Assembly (NCBI GenBank): GCA_005765155.1
Contig: VCCP01000002.1
Location: 558,001 to 622,000, forward strand
From: Zelopaecilomyces penicillatus
Lineage: Eukaryota; Ascomycota; Sordariomycetes; Hypocreales; Pseudodiploosporaceae
Direction of reading: 5' to 3'
Length of the DNA stretch: 64,000 bases
Shown: piece by piece, positions 34,801 to 43,966 of the stretch
How the letters are laid out: the number at the start of each line of letters is the position of its first letter
Numbering within the stretch: the first letter of the stretch is position 1
The notes under the pieces: model-generated
Seen by the model: only the letters and a program-made list of their open reading frames with translations
Told to the model about the DNA's origin: nothing
The model's database searches: none
Position numbers and translations under genes: made by a program

Positions 34801-35560
34801 CTAGTTTTAGCTGAAAGACCTGTATCTCCCTCTGTAACAGTGTTTTCAGAGGGTTCTAGAAGGGATATAGCATCTTCTAGTGGGTCTTGTGGCAGGCCTG
34901 AGTCTGGATCAGGGCTTTCTGGTATATATAGGCCTGAAATTTCAGGGCTTTTTGTTGGTTCCAGCAGCTGTTTAGCTGGTTTAGAGGGCTCAGTGAGGTC
35001 CTTGTATATGCCAGGGGGGGGTTTGGAGGTGATTTCAACCGCTATTGGATAGCTATAATAGTGGTTGGAAGGCCCTGTAAATTCAGGTATAAGCTTCCCT
35101 TTTTGCTGAAGAAAGAAGCCGTGTTTAATGAAGTTTAGCAGTCCATAGCAGGTTCAGTCTACTGTAAATAGCTTCTCTCGCAGAAGTGTACCGCTAGAAG
35201 TATAATACTTTACCCCACTTACTATATTTATATCTATATCAGGGATATATAGTGCATTTTTCAGCTCTAGAGTGCTATAAGTCCTGGGTTCAAGCCCTAT
35301 AAGCACTGTAAATACAGCTGTTTTAGATCCTTTTGGATAGATTAGACCGCCACCAGTTGTTATAGGCCTTGGTTTCTTACTGTAGGCGCTATAACTAGTA
35401 AAGAGGGTTCTGTTATTAATGATATGGCATGTCAAGCCAGTGTTGTATAGCAGGGCGTTCTTTAGATTAGTGTTATGATGAGTGCTATAAGCTGATTCTT
35501 TAGGCTCTATAGCTTCTAAACCTTCTGTATTAGATTTAGAATCAGAGCTTTAGGTGCTGG
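31880..35560 (-). pseudogene. Copia pol remnant (protease, integrase, RT, RNase H)
   Basis: A multiply interrupted reading frame. Protease: LLYNTGLTCHI near 35430. Integrase core: 34128-34595, with the FNGGKE segment and SPYIYKQNSLPERSIRVI. Reverse transcriptase: YIDNCLIIG near 32810 followed by the FFLGVQI segment. RNase H: LASGPICWKAKRQTTIALSTTEAE near 32160-32240. The acidic catalytic residue of the protease, the RT box and the integrase is Asn in each case. Several TAG/TAA stops replace Gln/Trp-type codons, so no functional polyprotein is possible. Confidence 0.88.
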
Positions 35561-35889
35561 CTGCAGTGTTCCAGTCATCTGTAGATAGGTTATAAGTGCC
35601 TATTATGAAGGAAGCTTTATCAGGTTCCTTGCTGCTAGTAGCAGGCTTCTTTGTCTTTTTATCCTTCTGAAAGGGCTTATAAGGCTGTTTTTCAGTGGAT
35701 TTAGACGGTTTTTCCTTCTTTTTAAAGTCCTTATAGGTCTTTTTAGAAGGTTCCTTAGCTTCTCTAGCCTTATAAGAGCTAGCTTTTGCAACTGAAGAGC
35801 TTTTGTCTTGTAGCTCTTCTAGCAAGTCCGCTATAAGGAACTGTAAATTCAGGGCATCTAGTGAAGTGCCAAGCGCTGTATAAATCCTG

Positions 35890-36593
35890 ATATTGTTCCT
35901 TTAGCGTTCAGCCTATTATGGGAAAGCTTCTTTTACAGCCTTTAGATACTGATTTATCTGATCTGTGGGCTGTATAGTAACTGAAGCTAATTGTAGCTTA
36001 GTAAGTCGAGTATTGAATTCGCTATTAAATGCCTCTATAGAGCCTTTATAGCTGTTGAAGCTAAGCTTGTGAAAGGCGCTGTAGAGGGTTTTACGCTGCA
36101 GAGTAGTACTGCGGCAGTATTGTTTATTTAGTATTTGATAAGCTTTTAACAGTGTTATAACCCAACTTATAGAGGCTTGTGGGTGCTGTGAGCAGCTGTT
36201 ATGAAGTAATAGAAGCAAAATAGCCTGATGGTGGTTGCTAAGGCTAAGGCTTATAGTGGGGTTTGAAAGAAAAGTAGGTAATCCAAGTGCCCGTAACTGG
36301 ATTGACAGGGCCTGAAGCCATTGGTCGTAGTTGTCAGGGCCCCTTAATCTATAAGCTTCTGGAAAGGCCTGTATTTTCTTGGATAGCTCTTTTAAAGCTA
36401 GGTCCCCTAGTATATTCGTAGGCTGTGCTGGCTGTAATAGTGATTGAGGTGGCTTAGGTTGAGGTTGTGGTGGTTCTTTAGTAGTCTTAGTAGCTGTGGC
36501 CACTGTAAATTGGGCCTATAGCTGTTGTAGTTGCTGTGTGAGCTCCTGTATCTGAGATTGAAGAGCTTGTAATTCTAATGAATTCTCTTCCAT
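35890..36593 (-). pseudogene. Copia gag remnant
   Basis: It starts at an ATG (36593) with a Gln/Leu-rich coiled start (MEENSLELQALQSQIQEL), interrupted by an amber codon after 25 residues. The frame then stays open from about 36515 to 35916, covering a Gag-like capsid region (RGPDNYDQWLQALSIQLRALGL ... FNSEFNTRLTKLQLASVTI). Two more stops follow EAFP. A Lys-rich region at 35550-35825 continues toward the protease. A CCHC zinc knuckle was not found. Confidence 0.8.
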
Positions 36594-37193
36594 TGGAAGG
36601 TCCTGACCTGATATTTTCAGGGTCAGACTGCTATAGCTGGTGGTTATAGCGGTATAAAAGAAAAATAAGCTTCTAAAAATAAGCTTATAGCTGTATAACA
36701 GTGTTATAACAGCTGAAAGTGCTGGTTATAGCAGTGCTATATATGGCTGGGTCTTAGTAAGAGCCCTGGAACTAGCCAATTGGCTAGAGGGGTGCCAGGT
36801 GTAAGGGTTGCCTGTCATGTGCTAGCTATAGTCAGGTTATAGCATAGCCGGCACAGCGTCTTTGCTTAGTCAGCCGACTTCTATAGTCTTATATAGGCCT
36901 TTTGCAAAGTTGACTAGCAATTCGAGTGTTTAACCGTATTTGGCATAGTTAGTAAAGCCGTGACCTGTAATTCTGTAAGTCTGAATTAGTAATCCATAAA
37001 TCCGAAAGTGGGTCGTGCTGTAAGCTGTAGGTCCGATGTTCAACTCTTGTGTGTATAGTGTTTTTCGTGACTTCTGATTGGTGGGAAATGTGGGTCCGAC
37101 TGGTCAGAGGAGGGGCGAAAAATCTGATATGTAAAGAGGTTGAATACAGCAGGAAAAAGAGTCTTCTTTTTACAGTCTGGAATAACTATTCTT

Positions 37194-37207
37194 CCGGGCT
37201 TATAACC
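37194..37207 (-). other. Copia primer-binding site (initiator tRNA anticodon arm)
   Basis: Minus strand GGTTATAAGCCCGG lies immediately after the 5' LTR. It resembles the complement of the initiator tRNA-Met anticodon stem-loop (GGTTATGAGCCC) with one G-to-A change. Priming by a half-tRNA cut in the anticodon arm is known for Drosophila copia. Confidence 0.7.
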
Positions 37208-37682
37208 TATTACAATTTGTAGTATAAAGTTATAACTAAAGCTAGTAGCGATAGCAGTGGAAGAAAGGCAGCGAATAGTTATCTAGAATGAAGTCTATAG
37301 AAAAGAAGAAAGAAGTGATTGAATTGCCGATAGAGAAAGAAAGCAGGATTCAACTAGGAATCCAGCTATCTTATATATCTAAATAATACTAGGATTATTT
37401 GGAATTATTTAAGAATTCTAAATAATATTTCTTTAGATTTCTAAGCATTCCAAATAATAAGAAAGGGAGGGGTATAAGGGATAAGCCCTTATTTTATTAG
37501 TCTAGCTTAATATAGCAGGTCAGGCTGTATGGGCTTTTTAGGTCTTATAGCAGGTCAGGCTGCTACCTTATAGCAGGTCTGGCTGCTAGGGCTATAGCAG
37601 GTTTAGCTGCTAAGCTATAGTAGGTCTAGCTACTAATCTTATAACAGGTCAGGCTGTTATATAAAACCCGCCTATTTTAATA
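37208..37682 (-). repeat. Copia 5' LTR (475 bp)
   Basis: Same length as the left LTR, with about 15 transition differences. The terminal dinucleotide CA of the left copy (plus strand) is TA here, a CpA-to-TpA change. Confidence 0.93.
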
Positions 37683-37687
37683 TATAT
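37683..37687 (+). repeat. Target site duplication TATAT (right)
   Basis: Directly follows the right LTR and is identical to 31325-31329. Confidence 0.8.
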
Positions 37688-38520
37688 AAAGCTTAGTATA
37701 GCGTTTAGTAAGTATATTTTTATTAATTATTATAGTTTTGAAGTTATTAAAATCATTAGAATCAGTGGTATTATTAGTAGTATTATTAGTAGCTATAATA
37801 TCACTATTTTCAGTATCTTTAGCAGCTATAATACCCTTAGGAATAGGGCTGCTATAATCATATAGCTAATCCCTTATACTAAGGATATTATAGCTATTAA
37901 AGAAGCTTGAAATATCGGTATTTATAAGTATTAAAGGTAAAGATATAAAGATAGCTTTATATTTAATTAAGGCCAATATATATAATAAGGGGCTAGAGCT
38001 AAAAGGGTTAAGAAGCTTAATATATAATAGATAGGTATAGCACTAAGGCATAGGGGTATAATATCTTCTATTAAGAATAGGGGAAATTTCGGTTAGCAGC
38101 TAATAACAGTGATTATTATAATACCTTATCCCCTTATTACTTAGCGAGACTGGGACCCAAGGAAGTTGACGGGGTATCTTTAAAAAGGTTATTAAAAGAA
38201 ATTCAGGGTAGATTAAAAAGAAGGATTTAAAATACCTTAAATAATTAAAATCTAATTATTTATATTAAATAATTAGAATAAAAATTAAATAAAAATCTAA
38301 GTATAAGGATTAATAGCTATATATATTTATAAGATTTTTTTTATTGATTATGCAATTTAATTTAAATTATAATAATTAATATTTATAATTCTATTATTTT
38401 ATTTTATTTTTCATTGGTTATATATATATTTCGTCACTGATCTGGGCTGATATCTAAAGGCAGGGGCCCCCGGCTGCGCACAGCTGTTAGTGAGGTATGT
38501 ATCGAATCACTGGGTGGGGC
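37688..38520. other. AT-rich right arm of the split DNA transposon
   Basis: Very AT-rich, with no readable transposase domain. It is assigned to the DNA transposon because it lies between the copia target repeat and the right terminal inverted repeat. GC content recovers from about 38440. Confidence 0.65.
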
Positions 38521-38558
38521 AAGTATGCGCTAGTTAATCATTCAGGGGGTAGATTGTA
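38521..38558 (-). repeat. Right terminal inverted repeat plus TA target site
   Basis: Reverse complement of 30071-30108 with one mismatch; the TA target copy is at 38557-38558. Confidence 0.9.
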
Positions 38559-38889
38559 TGTGTAGAAATGGTGTAGTTATAGCAAGGTGACGAATTTGAA
38601 TAAATCCTCTCGCATGCCCCCTTCTCCTTCACTCATCTCATCTCGATACATCTTTCTCGATACACAGCTCCAGCTTTCAACATTCCAAGACCCGAGAATA
38701 CTCTTCTGTCCAATCGTGTTTATAACGCCAATCTCTTTTGTGTGTTTTATTAAAAAGGAACTGGTAAGCATTACTCAGCATCGGTGGTCTATCTTCCCAC
38801 TCGCTTCACGACATATCTACCGGACATTTCGACATTTTGATAGTTTCAATCAACCTGGCTAATAACCGAACGAAGCCGATAGTATAAAC
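38559..38889. other. Short upstream region of a small secreted protein gene
   Basis: Only about 330 bp separate the transposon end from the next start codon. The stretch at 38606-38680 is pyrimidine-rich. No gene was seen. Confidence 0.55.
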
Positions 38890-39216
38890 ATGCACTTCAG
38901 TACTCTTGCAATGATGGCATCGTCCCTGTCACTAGGGTATGCATGGGTACTCACGAGCGATAACGCAGGCAACTGTCGTGCTGTCTACCATCGGCGAGAA
39001 GGTGACAGGTCCGAATGCTTCAATCTTTACGATCAAGAGCGATTTTTGCATTTGCGTGTTGGCCGATTCGATACTGTTCATGTTGAAACGTTTACGGACA
39101 GGGACTGTATGGGGAGACCACTTGAAGCATTCGACCCAGAGGAATGTTTCGCTGCTTACTATGTTAAGAATGGGGAAGCTAAGCTATATAAGTCGGTAAG
39201 GGTTGTGGTGTTTTGA
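38890..39216 (+). CDS. Small secreted cysteine protein beside the transposon island
   Basis: Single exon, 108 aa. Residues 1-19 form a probable signal peptide (MHFSTLAMMASSLSLGYAW). The mature part has four cysteines (29, 43, 73, 86), suggesting two disulfides, and is polar with many Arg, Asp and Glu. I recognise no family; the fold could be a small beta-rich domain. A GTAAGG at 39196 could act as a donor, but no downstream exon was found. The gene begins about 330 bp from the transposon's right end, a context often seen for fast-evolving effector genes, but that role is only an inference. Confidence 0.6.
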   Translation: MHFSTLAMMASSLSLGYAWVLTSDNAGNCRAVYHRREGDRSECFNLYDQERFLHLRVGRFDTVHVETFTDRDCMGRPLEAFDPEECFAAYYVKNGEAKLYKSVRVVVF

Positions 39217-39722
39217 ATCTGAGCTTCAAAGGGGTTACAGAGAGACAAGACCTTTTTTTAGTAAAAAAAAAAAAAGATCACTGCGCGGATACTGCTATAT
39301 TGCGACTATAAGTGATTCTATATCTCGTGTACCCCGTGCGATATGTGAGCGTGCCTTTGACGTCAGTCTTGGGATTGCAAAAGCCGCGAGGGATGTTGTG
39401 AAGCTCGATTTTCAATTCCAACAAAGAATGATTAGCTCTGTTGGGTATATCTTTTCCTGGGGGATAGTAGTCTATTACTCTGGATAAAAATGGTGGCAAG
39501 CTGTCGACTTGGGTGATTATGAACAAGGATGCAATGTGAATTCGTTGTTTGCATTGCAGTCGGTCGGATACCCTAACACTGAACATCACAACCAATATTC
39601 ACCAAAAGAGGGAATAAACAGCCTAATTACTTGAGAAGAATTGTATTTCATATTGCAATTATTCAGACAAGTACTCATTTTCCAACACCATAGCCACATC
39701 TACGTTCCTCTTCTAGCCATAA
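39217..39722. other. Intergenic
   Basis: The 3' flanks of the secreted protein gene and the convergent methyltransferase. A 13-A run lies near 39263. Nothing else was seen. Confidence 0.55.
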
Positions 39723-40577
39723 TCAACCCTCAACTGCAGCATATTTTACATCCTCTTCCTTCCAAAGCACTAGAATGTGAATTTGGGGATACGTTTTTAC
39801 GATGCGCCATTCTTCATCACTGAGACCTAGCTCTTCTTGGTAATCCTCTGGGAAATCACAGCTTCGCCACTCCATTTTCCCATTCATCCCACCATTTCGC
39901 GCCGCTTTCTCGTATACACTCTTCTTCAGATGATATGTCCAGAAGTCTACCCCCTTAACAGAAGGAGGTGATCCTGGCGGGGGAATTGCGAAAACGTGGC
40001 ATGGAAAGCCATCGCGGTTCTTGAGCTCATCTCCATATTCGAACCTAACGCCGCCTCGAGCCAGCAGTGGCTCGCTGTTGAAAGCACGGGCTTGTCCAGC
40101 GACATCATCTGTTGGGGGCATACAGATGCCGACAAAGACTCCCTTGGGGCTAAGATTTGTAGATATGCAATCAAACATGGCCGTCAGTTCTTGTTCGTCT
40201 TTGGCGTAGTTGAGAAACCAGGCGCCAGTCGCTACGTCGAAGCCTTCAGACCCGGGAGGGCCATAGAAGTTGGGCGCGGCTCCATCTGCATGTAAGAAAT
40301 GCGCTCGAGATGTGTATGAAGTCTTTGCCAAACGGGCGGAACCACCGTCTACCATCGCACTCGAGATGTCCAAGCCGGTCAGAGTCATGGAAGGGGAGCC
40401 CCATTTGAGCAGCCGCTCAGAGTAAAAGCCGGTACCACAGGCAAAGTCAAGGACAGTAGTGCCATGATTCTGAAGGAAGGGTTCCACGGAATTTCGGAAA
40501 TTGCTTTGCTCTACACGATTATAGGATGTGGTCTTTATCACATCGTATTGGGTTCCGATCGTATCGTACTCGGGCAT
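39723..40577 (-). CDS. Class I SAM-dependent methyltransferase (copy 1)
   Basis: Single exon, 284 aa. It has a Rossmann-like methyltransferase fold: motif I VLDFACGTGFY (42-52) binds SAM, Asp70 in GLDIS ends beta-2 and should bind the ribose, followed by HADGAA and GAWFLNYA. No signal peptide or membrane segment is present, so it is probably cytosolic. The acceptor substrate cannot be read; such UbiE-like small-molecule methyltransferases act on metabolites. A paralogue lies 2.1 kb away on the opposite strand, and the two align over their whole length (by eye about 40% identity). This copy carries a small Pro-rich insertion (IPPPGSPPSVKG) that the other lacks. Confidence 0.87.
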   Translation of the reverse strand: MPEYDTIGTQYDVIKTTSYNRVEQSNFRNSVEPFLQNHGTTVLDFACGTGFYSERLLKWGSPSMTLTGLDISSAMVDGGSARLAKTSYTSRAHFLHADGAAPNFYGPPGSEGFDVATGAWFLNYAKDEQELTAMFDCISTNLSPKGVFVGICMPPTDDVAGQARAFNSEPLLARGGVRFEYGDELKNRDGFPCHVFAIPPPGSPPSVKGVDFWTYHLKKSVYEKAARNGGMNGKMEWRSCDFPEDYQEELGLSDEEWRIVKTYPQIHILVLWKEEDVKYAAVEG

Positions 40578-42682
40578 TATGAGAGATTGGAAAAGTCAAA
40601 AGTCAGAAGGAACAAGATTCGGTACAGACATTGGATCAGCAGAGTCGGTTGAAACGCAGGGATATATGTAATACTGGAAAGGGACGAGGTGTTACATCTG
40701 GCCGTCTCTTGAACTGCCTGATGACGCTTTAGTTAGTTGTAGACATCACTAGCCAGCATACAGTTACTCGCAAATCAGACCACTAGGTGATCTGACACCC
40801 TCTAGCATGAATGTAGCATATGTCCCGCGGTTCTGTAACATCACCATCATCTTTCGGAGTGGGGGTCTTTGACCGTCCTTTGTACTAGGCCGAGCGGGCC
40901 GTGTCCACCACACGCGGGTACGATCCTGACCGTCTTTTCACTAACAAGATGCTAGATAGAGCATGATGAGATGGATAGCAGACGGCGTGTGAGTAATGTT
41001 GGAGTCGGCCGTTTGCTTGCAATAGCCATCGGCGTTGGCCTAGGAGCCCAAGCTTTGGAAAAGGCCTTTCATTTTAGGTAACCCTGGGCAAGTACGTCTA
41101 GAGACGTCAAAAGCCCTGGATCGAGAAACAATGCGAGTATGTGCAAGGGACACTGGCGGTAAGGTAAGTATCTTGGGGTTTGTTTCAACCAAAACGCTGG
41201 GACATTTGTCGTTTGTACGTATGGGGAGTAATTAACTTGAAAATGAGCATTCTCGTGGTTTTCTACCAAGGGACTATCATGCCTTCGGAGCGGTGACAAT
41301 TAGATCATAGTGACTACATTATCTAAACCAAGACCAACTAACCCACTTTGGTAGTTACTGTTACTCTAGCCATCTACTTGGCTACTAATTGTAAGCTCCG
41401 AATCACTCAACTATGACAACTAATACCATGCTCACCTGGTCTGAGACAGAAACCTGGTTGGTAACATGGCACCACAATAAGCAATCTTCCGAGTCCACTA
41501 TTTCAATCCGGCAGGCCGGTTGTGGTCCACTTAATCCTTCAGATGAGAATAGTGCCGCCAGCCCGCACTGCCTCTTCCTTTGCCATCTATTTTTATTGTA
41601 CTCTTTCCCTACAGGGTAATAATATGACTTAATTACAGTTTGGGTAGGTGTAATATATTATCGCGTGGCTAGGTGATTTGAGCCAGAGTTGGACCATCGC
41701 TTAGTGCTAAGCGAACAGTTGGTGAGCAAAGAAAAAAAAGGAAAGAAAAGAAATGGGAACTGCGCCATCTGTTTAATTCTAAAACGGAGCAGCTGAATCC
41801 ACATGGGGAGAAGATAAGGCGTTTGTCTAATTAGTTGGGATCCACAGCATCTTCGGCCTAGTGGGAGGCGAGTTTTTGATGTCAGCTAAAAGAAAAAAAA
41901 AGCTATGTTGATACGACTCTCCCACGGAAAATGAAAGATTTTGACGGGATGGGTAAAGAAACTGTATACGGGGGCTACCTACATTAATCAGAGCCAGGAG
42001 CGCCTTGTTTCGATAAATATCGTATCGTGATGGTGGATATAAAATGTCACTGTATGATGCGAAGAGCAATGTAAGTTGGGTCTTGTTTGTCAATGTGGTT
42101 TGTTCAATTAGACCGTGCCTGAGATGTGATTAAACTTGCCGAACCAAGCTATGGCAGGCGTATGATAACCCTGTCAATTATATAGCTTGATTCACAACCT
42201 AGCTTACTACGTACGTAGTATTGTTAGCCGTCCAAGTTCCCCTCCCTTCTTCATGAACCCCACTGACGACACTCAGGCACGGCATTTATGCATGACTGCC
42301 GGCAAGCTTCTACACTGCAAAGAATGAACCACTAACAGGATGTTACACCTAGTATCACGTTGCTTGTTCCTGTGCTACCGCTAGCCCTTCGGCCGACACG
42401 TAATAATGATGCTAAGAGGAGCTAATACGACGGGCCTAAGCTGGCCTACCAAATCTAGACCGTGTTCCGCGCAGAACGGCAATTGAGTGACGATTCCGAT
42501 GATCCACTTGAACAAAGGAGCACGGAAATGCGGCAGTTAATGCCTACAGATCCACTGAAAGTAGATATATATATATATATATATGCATATGAATCTACAC
42601 CTGTCCAGCCTGGGCTCGACTATATCCGTCCTCGGGCTTTCACTCTATCCTCTAGACATCACAATCCTCACACACATTCAAC
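40578..42682. other. Shared 2.1-kb divergent promoter region
   Basis: It lies between the two divergent methyltransferase genes. No gene was recognised. A TA microsatellite at 42564-42584 is about 100 nt before the second start and could serve as its TATA region. CGG-type triplets occur but no clear paired operator was found. Confidence 0.55.
42564..42584 (+). promoter_or_regulatory. TA run, possible TATA region of methyltransferase copy 2
   Basis: About ten alternating TA units, roughly 100 nt upstream of the start at 42683. The distance suits a core promoter, but the run may simply be a microsatellite. Confidence 0.35.
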
Positions 42683-43480
42683 ATGACGCAGTACGACGGC
42701 CTTGGATCGTCCTATGATCTCATGGACAAAACTCCATACCGGCTGATGGAGACAGATAATGTCTTGCAGGTTGTTAAACCCCTGATTACCCCGGACACGA
42801 AAGTGCTTGACCTTGCGTGCGGATCGGGCTACTATACCTCAAAACTGTTATCATGGGGTGCTCCCTCAGTCACAGGCATGGACATCTCCAGCGTCATGAT
42901 AAAAGGCGCTGCCGCTCGTCTTGCGTCCGAAAACTCGACCAGCCAAACTCGCTTCGTCACCGGAGACGGCACAAAACCACAATCCTATGCGCCAGACGGC
43001 AGCACCACCGGATACTTTGACCTAGTCTTCGGCGCATGGTTTCTAAACTACGCGCTCACAAGGGCCGACCTGGTGACCATGTTCACCAATATCAAATTGA
43101 ACCTCAAACCAGGCGGAGCATTCGTCGGCATTGTTCCCCACGCCACCAACGATCTTGTCCGTCGCGGTGAAGCCTATACGAAGCCGCCTATGAACCAATA
43201 CTGGCCGCGGGTTTCTTATACCAAAGCCTATGAATCGGGCGATGGATGGGAACTCCACGTCGAGCTTAGTGATGACGGCGTAGAGTTTGACTGTGCGCAT
43301 ATGAAGAAGGACGTGTACGAGAGTGCTGCGAGAGAAGCTGGGTTTAACGGCAGGCTGGAGTGGAGGAGGGAGCAGCTTTTGGGAGAAGAGTGGAAAGCAC
43401 CGCAGGGACTAACAGAGGACGAGTGGAAGATTAGGGAAGAAAACCCACACAAGTCCTTGCTTGTTGTCTGGAATAAGTAG
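42683..43480 (+). CDS. Class I SAM-dependent methyltransferase (copy 2)
   Basis: Single exon, 265 aa, a paralogue of the methyltransferase at 39723-40577. Motif I is VLDLACGSGYY (41-51), Asp67 in GMDIS follows, then GDGTKP, FGAWFLNYA and LKPGGAFVGIV, the post-motif strand. The N-terminal QYDGLGSSYD parallels the EYDTIGTQYD start of copy 1, which also supports both start codons. The C-terminal block HMKKDVYESAAREAGFNGRLEWR is the region best shared with copy 1 and is probably substrate-side. It is probably cytosolic with unknown substrate. It is tail-to-tail with the carboxypeptidase gene. Confidence 0.87.
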   Translation: MTQYDGLGSSYDLMDKTPYRLMETDNVLQVVKPLITPDTKVLDLACGSGYYTSKLLSWGAPSVTGMDISSVMIKGAAARLASENSTSQTRFVTGDGTKPQSYAPDGSTTGYFDLVFGAWFLNYALTRADLVTMFTNIKLNLKPGGAFVGIVPHATNDLVRRGEAYTKPPMNQYWPRVSYTKAYESGDGWELHVELSDDGVEFDCAHMKKDVYESAAREAGFNGRLEWRREQLLGEEWKAPQGLTEDEWKIREENPHKSLLVVWNK

Positions 43481-43966
43481 GCTCTGTGTACAAAGAGTAG
43501 ACTACTTGGGATATGAGGACAGGAATACAATCTTTCTTCACGTCCCAAGTCAACGGAATCAAGATAATCTACCCAAGCCACAACTTGTACAATGATTCAG
43601 TTTTTTTAGTAGTTTTTTTTTTAAAAAAAAAAAAAGAAGGCGTGAATTAGCGTCGATTCCGTCTTCTAAGATCCTCAACTCATCCTTACAGCACAAGAAT
43701 CTACGTTCAAAATACTATACAGCATCGGCCTGCCTTGAACCATGGTATTTTAGTTGTATCTTTCAAGGCAGTTAATCCTTCTAAAAGCATGAACATATAA
43801 GAAATAGTTCGTGATTCGTTCTATGTTCGTTATGCTGATATATACAGTAAACAAAATCCCCCCACCCCGGATGCCCCCCCCTTGTATTTACTCATACAAC
43901 TTGAGATTTTTCTACTTTGGGATGCATTTCTCAATCGATCTCTTCATGTCTTATTTTTTAATACTC
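43481..43966. other. Intergenic between convergent genes
   Basis: The 3' ends of methyltransferase copy 2 and the carboxypeptidase, with T and A runs near 43601-43635. Nothing else was seen. Confidence 0.55.

Larger units (their letters stand above)
31330..37682 (-). mobile_element. Ty1/copia LTR retrotransposon, inactive
   Basis: A 6,353-bp element on the minus strand: two 475-bp LTRs, TATAT target duplications, a primer-binding site abutting the 5' LTR (37194-37207) and a polypurine tract abutting the 3' LTR (31805-31812). The domain order on the minus strand is Gag, protease, integrase, reverse transcriptase, RNase H, which is the copia order (integrase before RT). Stops and transition changes disrupt the reading frame throughout. 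The two LTRs differ at about 15 sites, all transitions by my alignment. Confidence 0.93.
30073..38556 (-). mobile_element. Tc1/mariner-type DNA transposon, split by a nested copia element
   Basis: The ends are 38-nt inverted sequences (including the TA target site) with a single mismatch: TACAATCTACCCCCTGAATG onward at 30071-30108 and its complement at 38521-38558. Without the nested retroelement and one copy of its target repeat, the DNA transposon is about 2.1 kb, a normal size for fungal Tc1/pogo elements. The transposase remnant is on the minus strand. A second inner inverted motif (CAGTGA at 30199 and TCACTG ending at 38439) may be a subterminal repeat. The interior is very AT-rich and full of stops, so the element cannot supply transposase. 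Confidence 0.85.

Noticed and set aside
30199..38439. CAGTGA/TCACTG as the true ends of the DNA transposon
   Set aside because: The outer 38-nt inverted repeats with TA borders match far better; the inner pair is at most a subterminal repeat.
40687..42350. Shared motif ATGTWACACCT upstream of both methyltransferase genes (40687-40697 minus, 42340-42350 plus)
   Set aside because: One near-match of 11 nt between two regions of this size is expected by chance, and the distances to the starts differ greatly.
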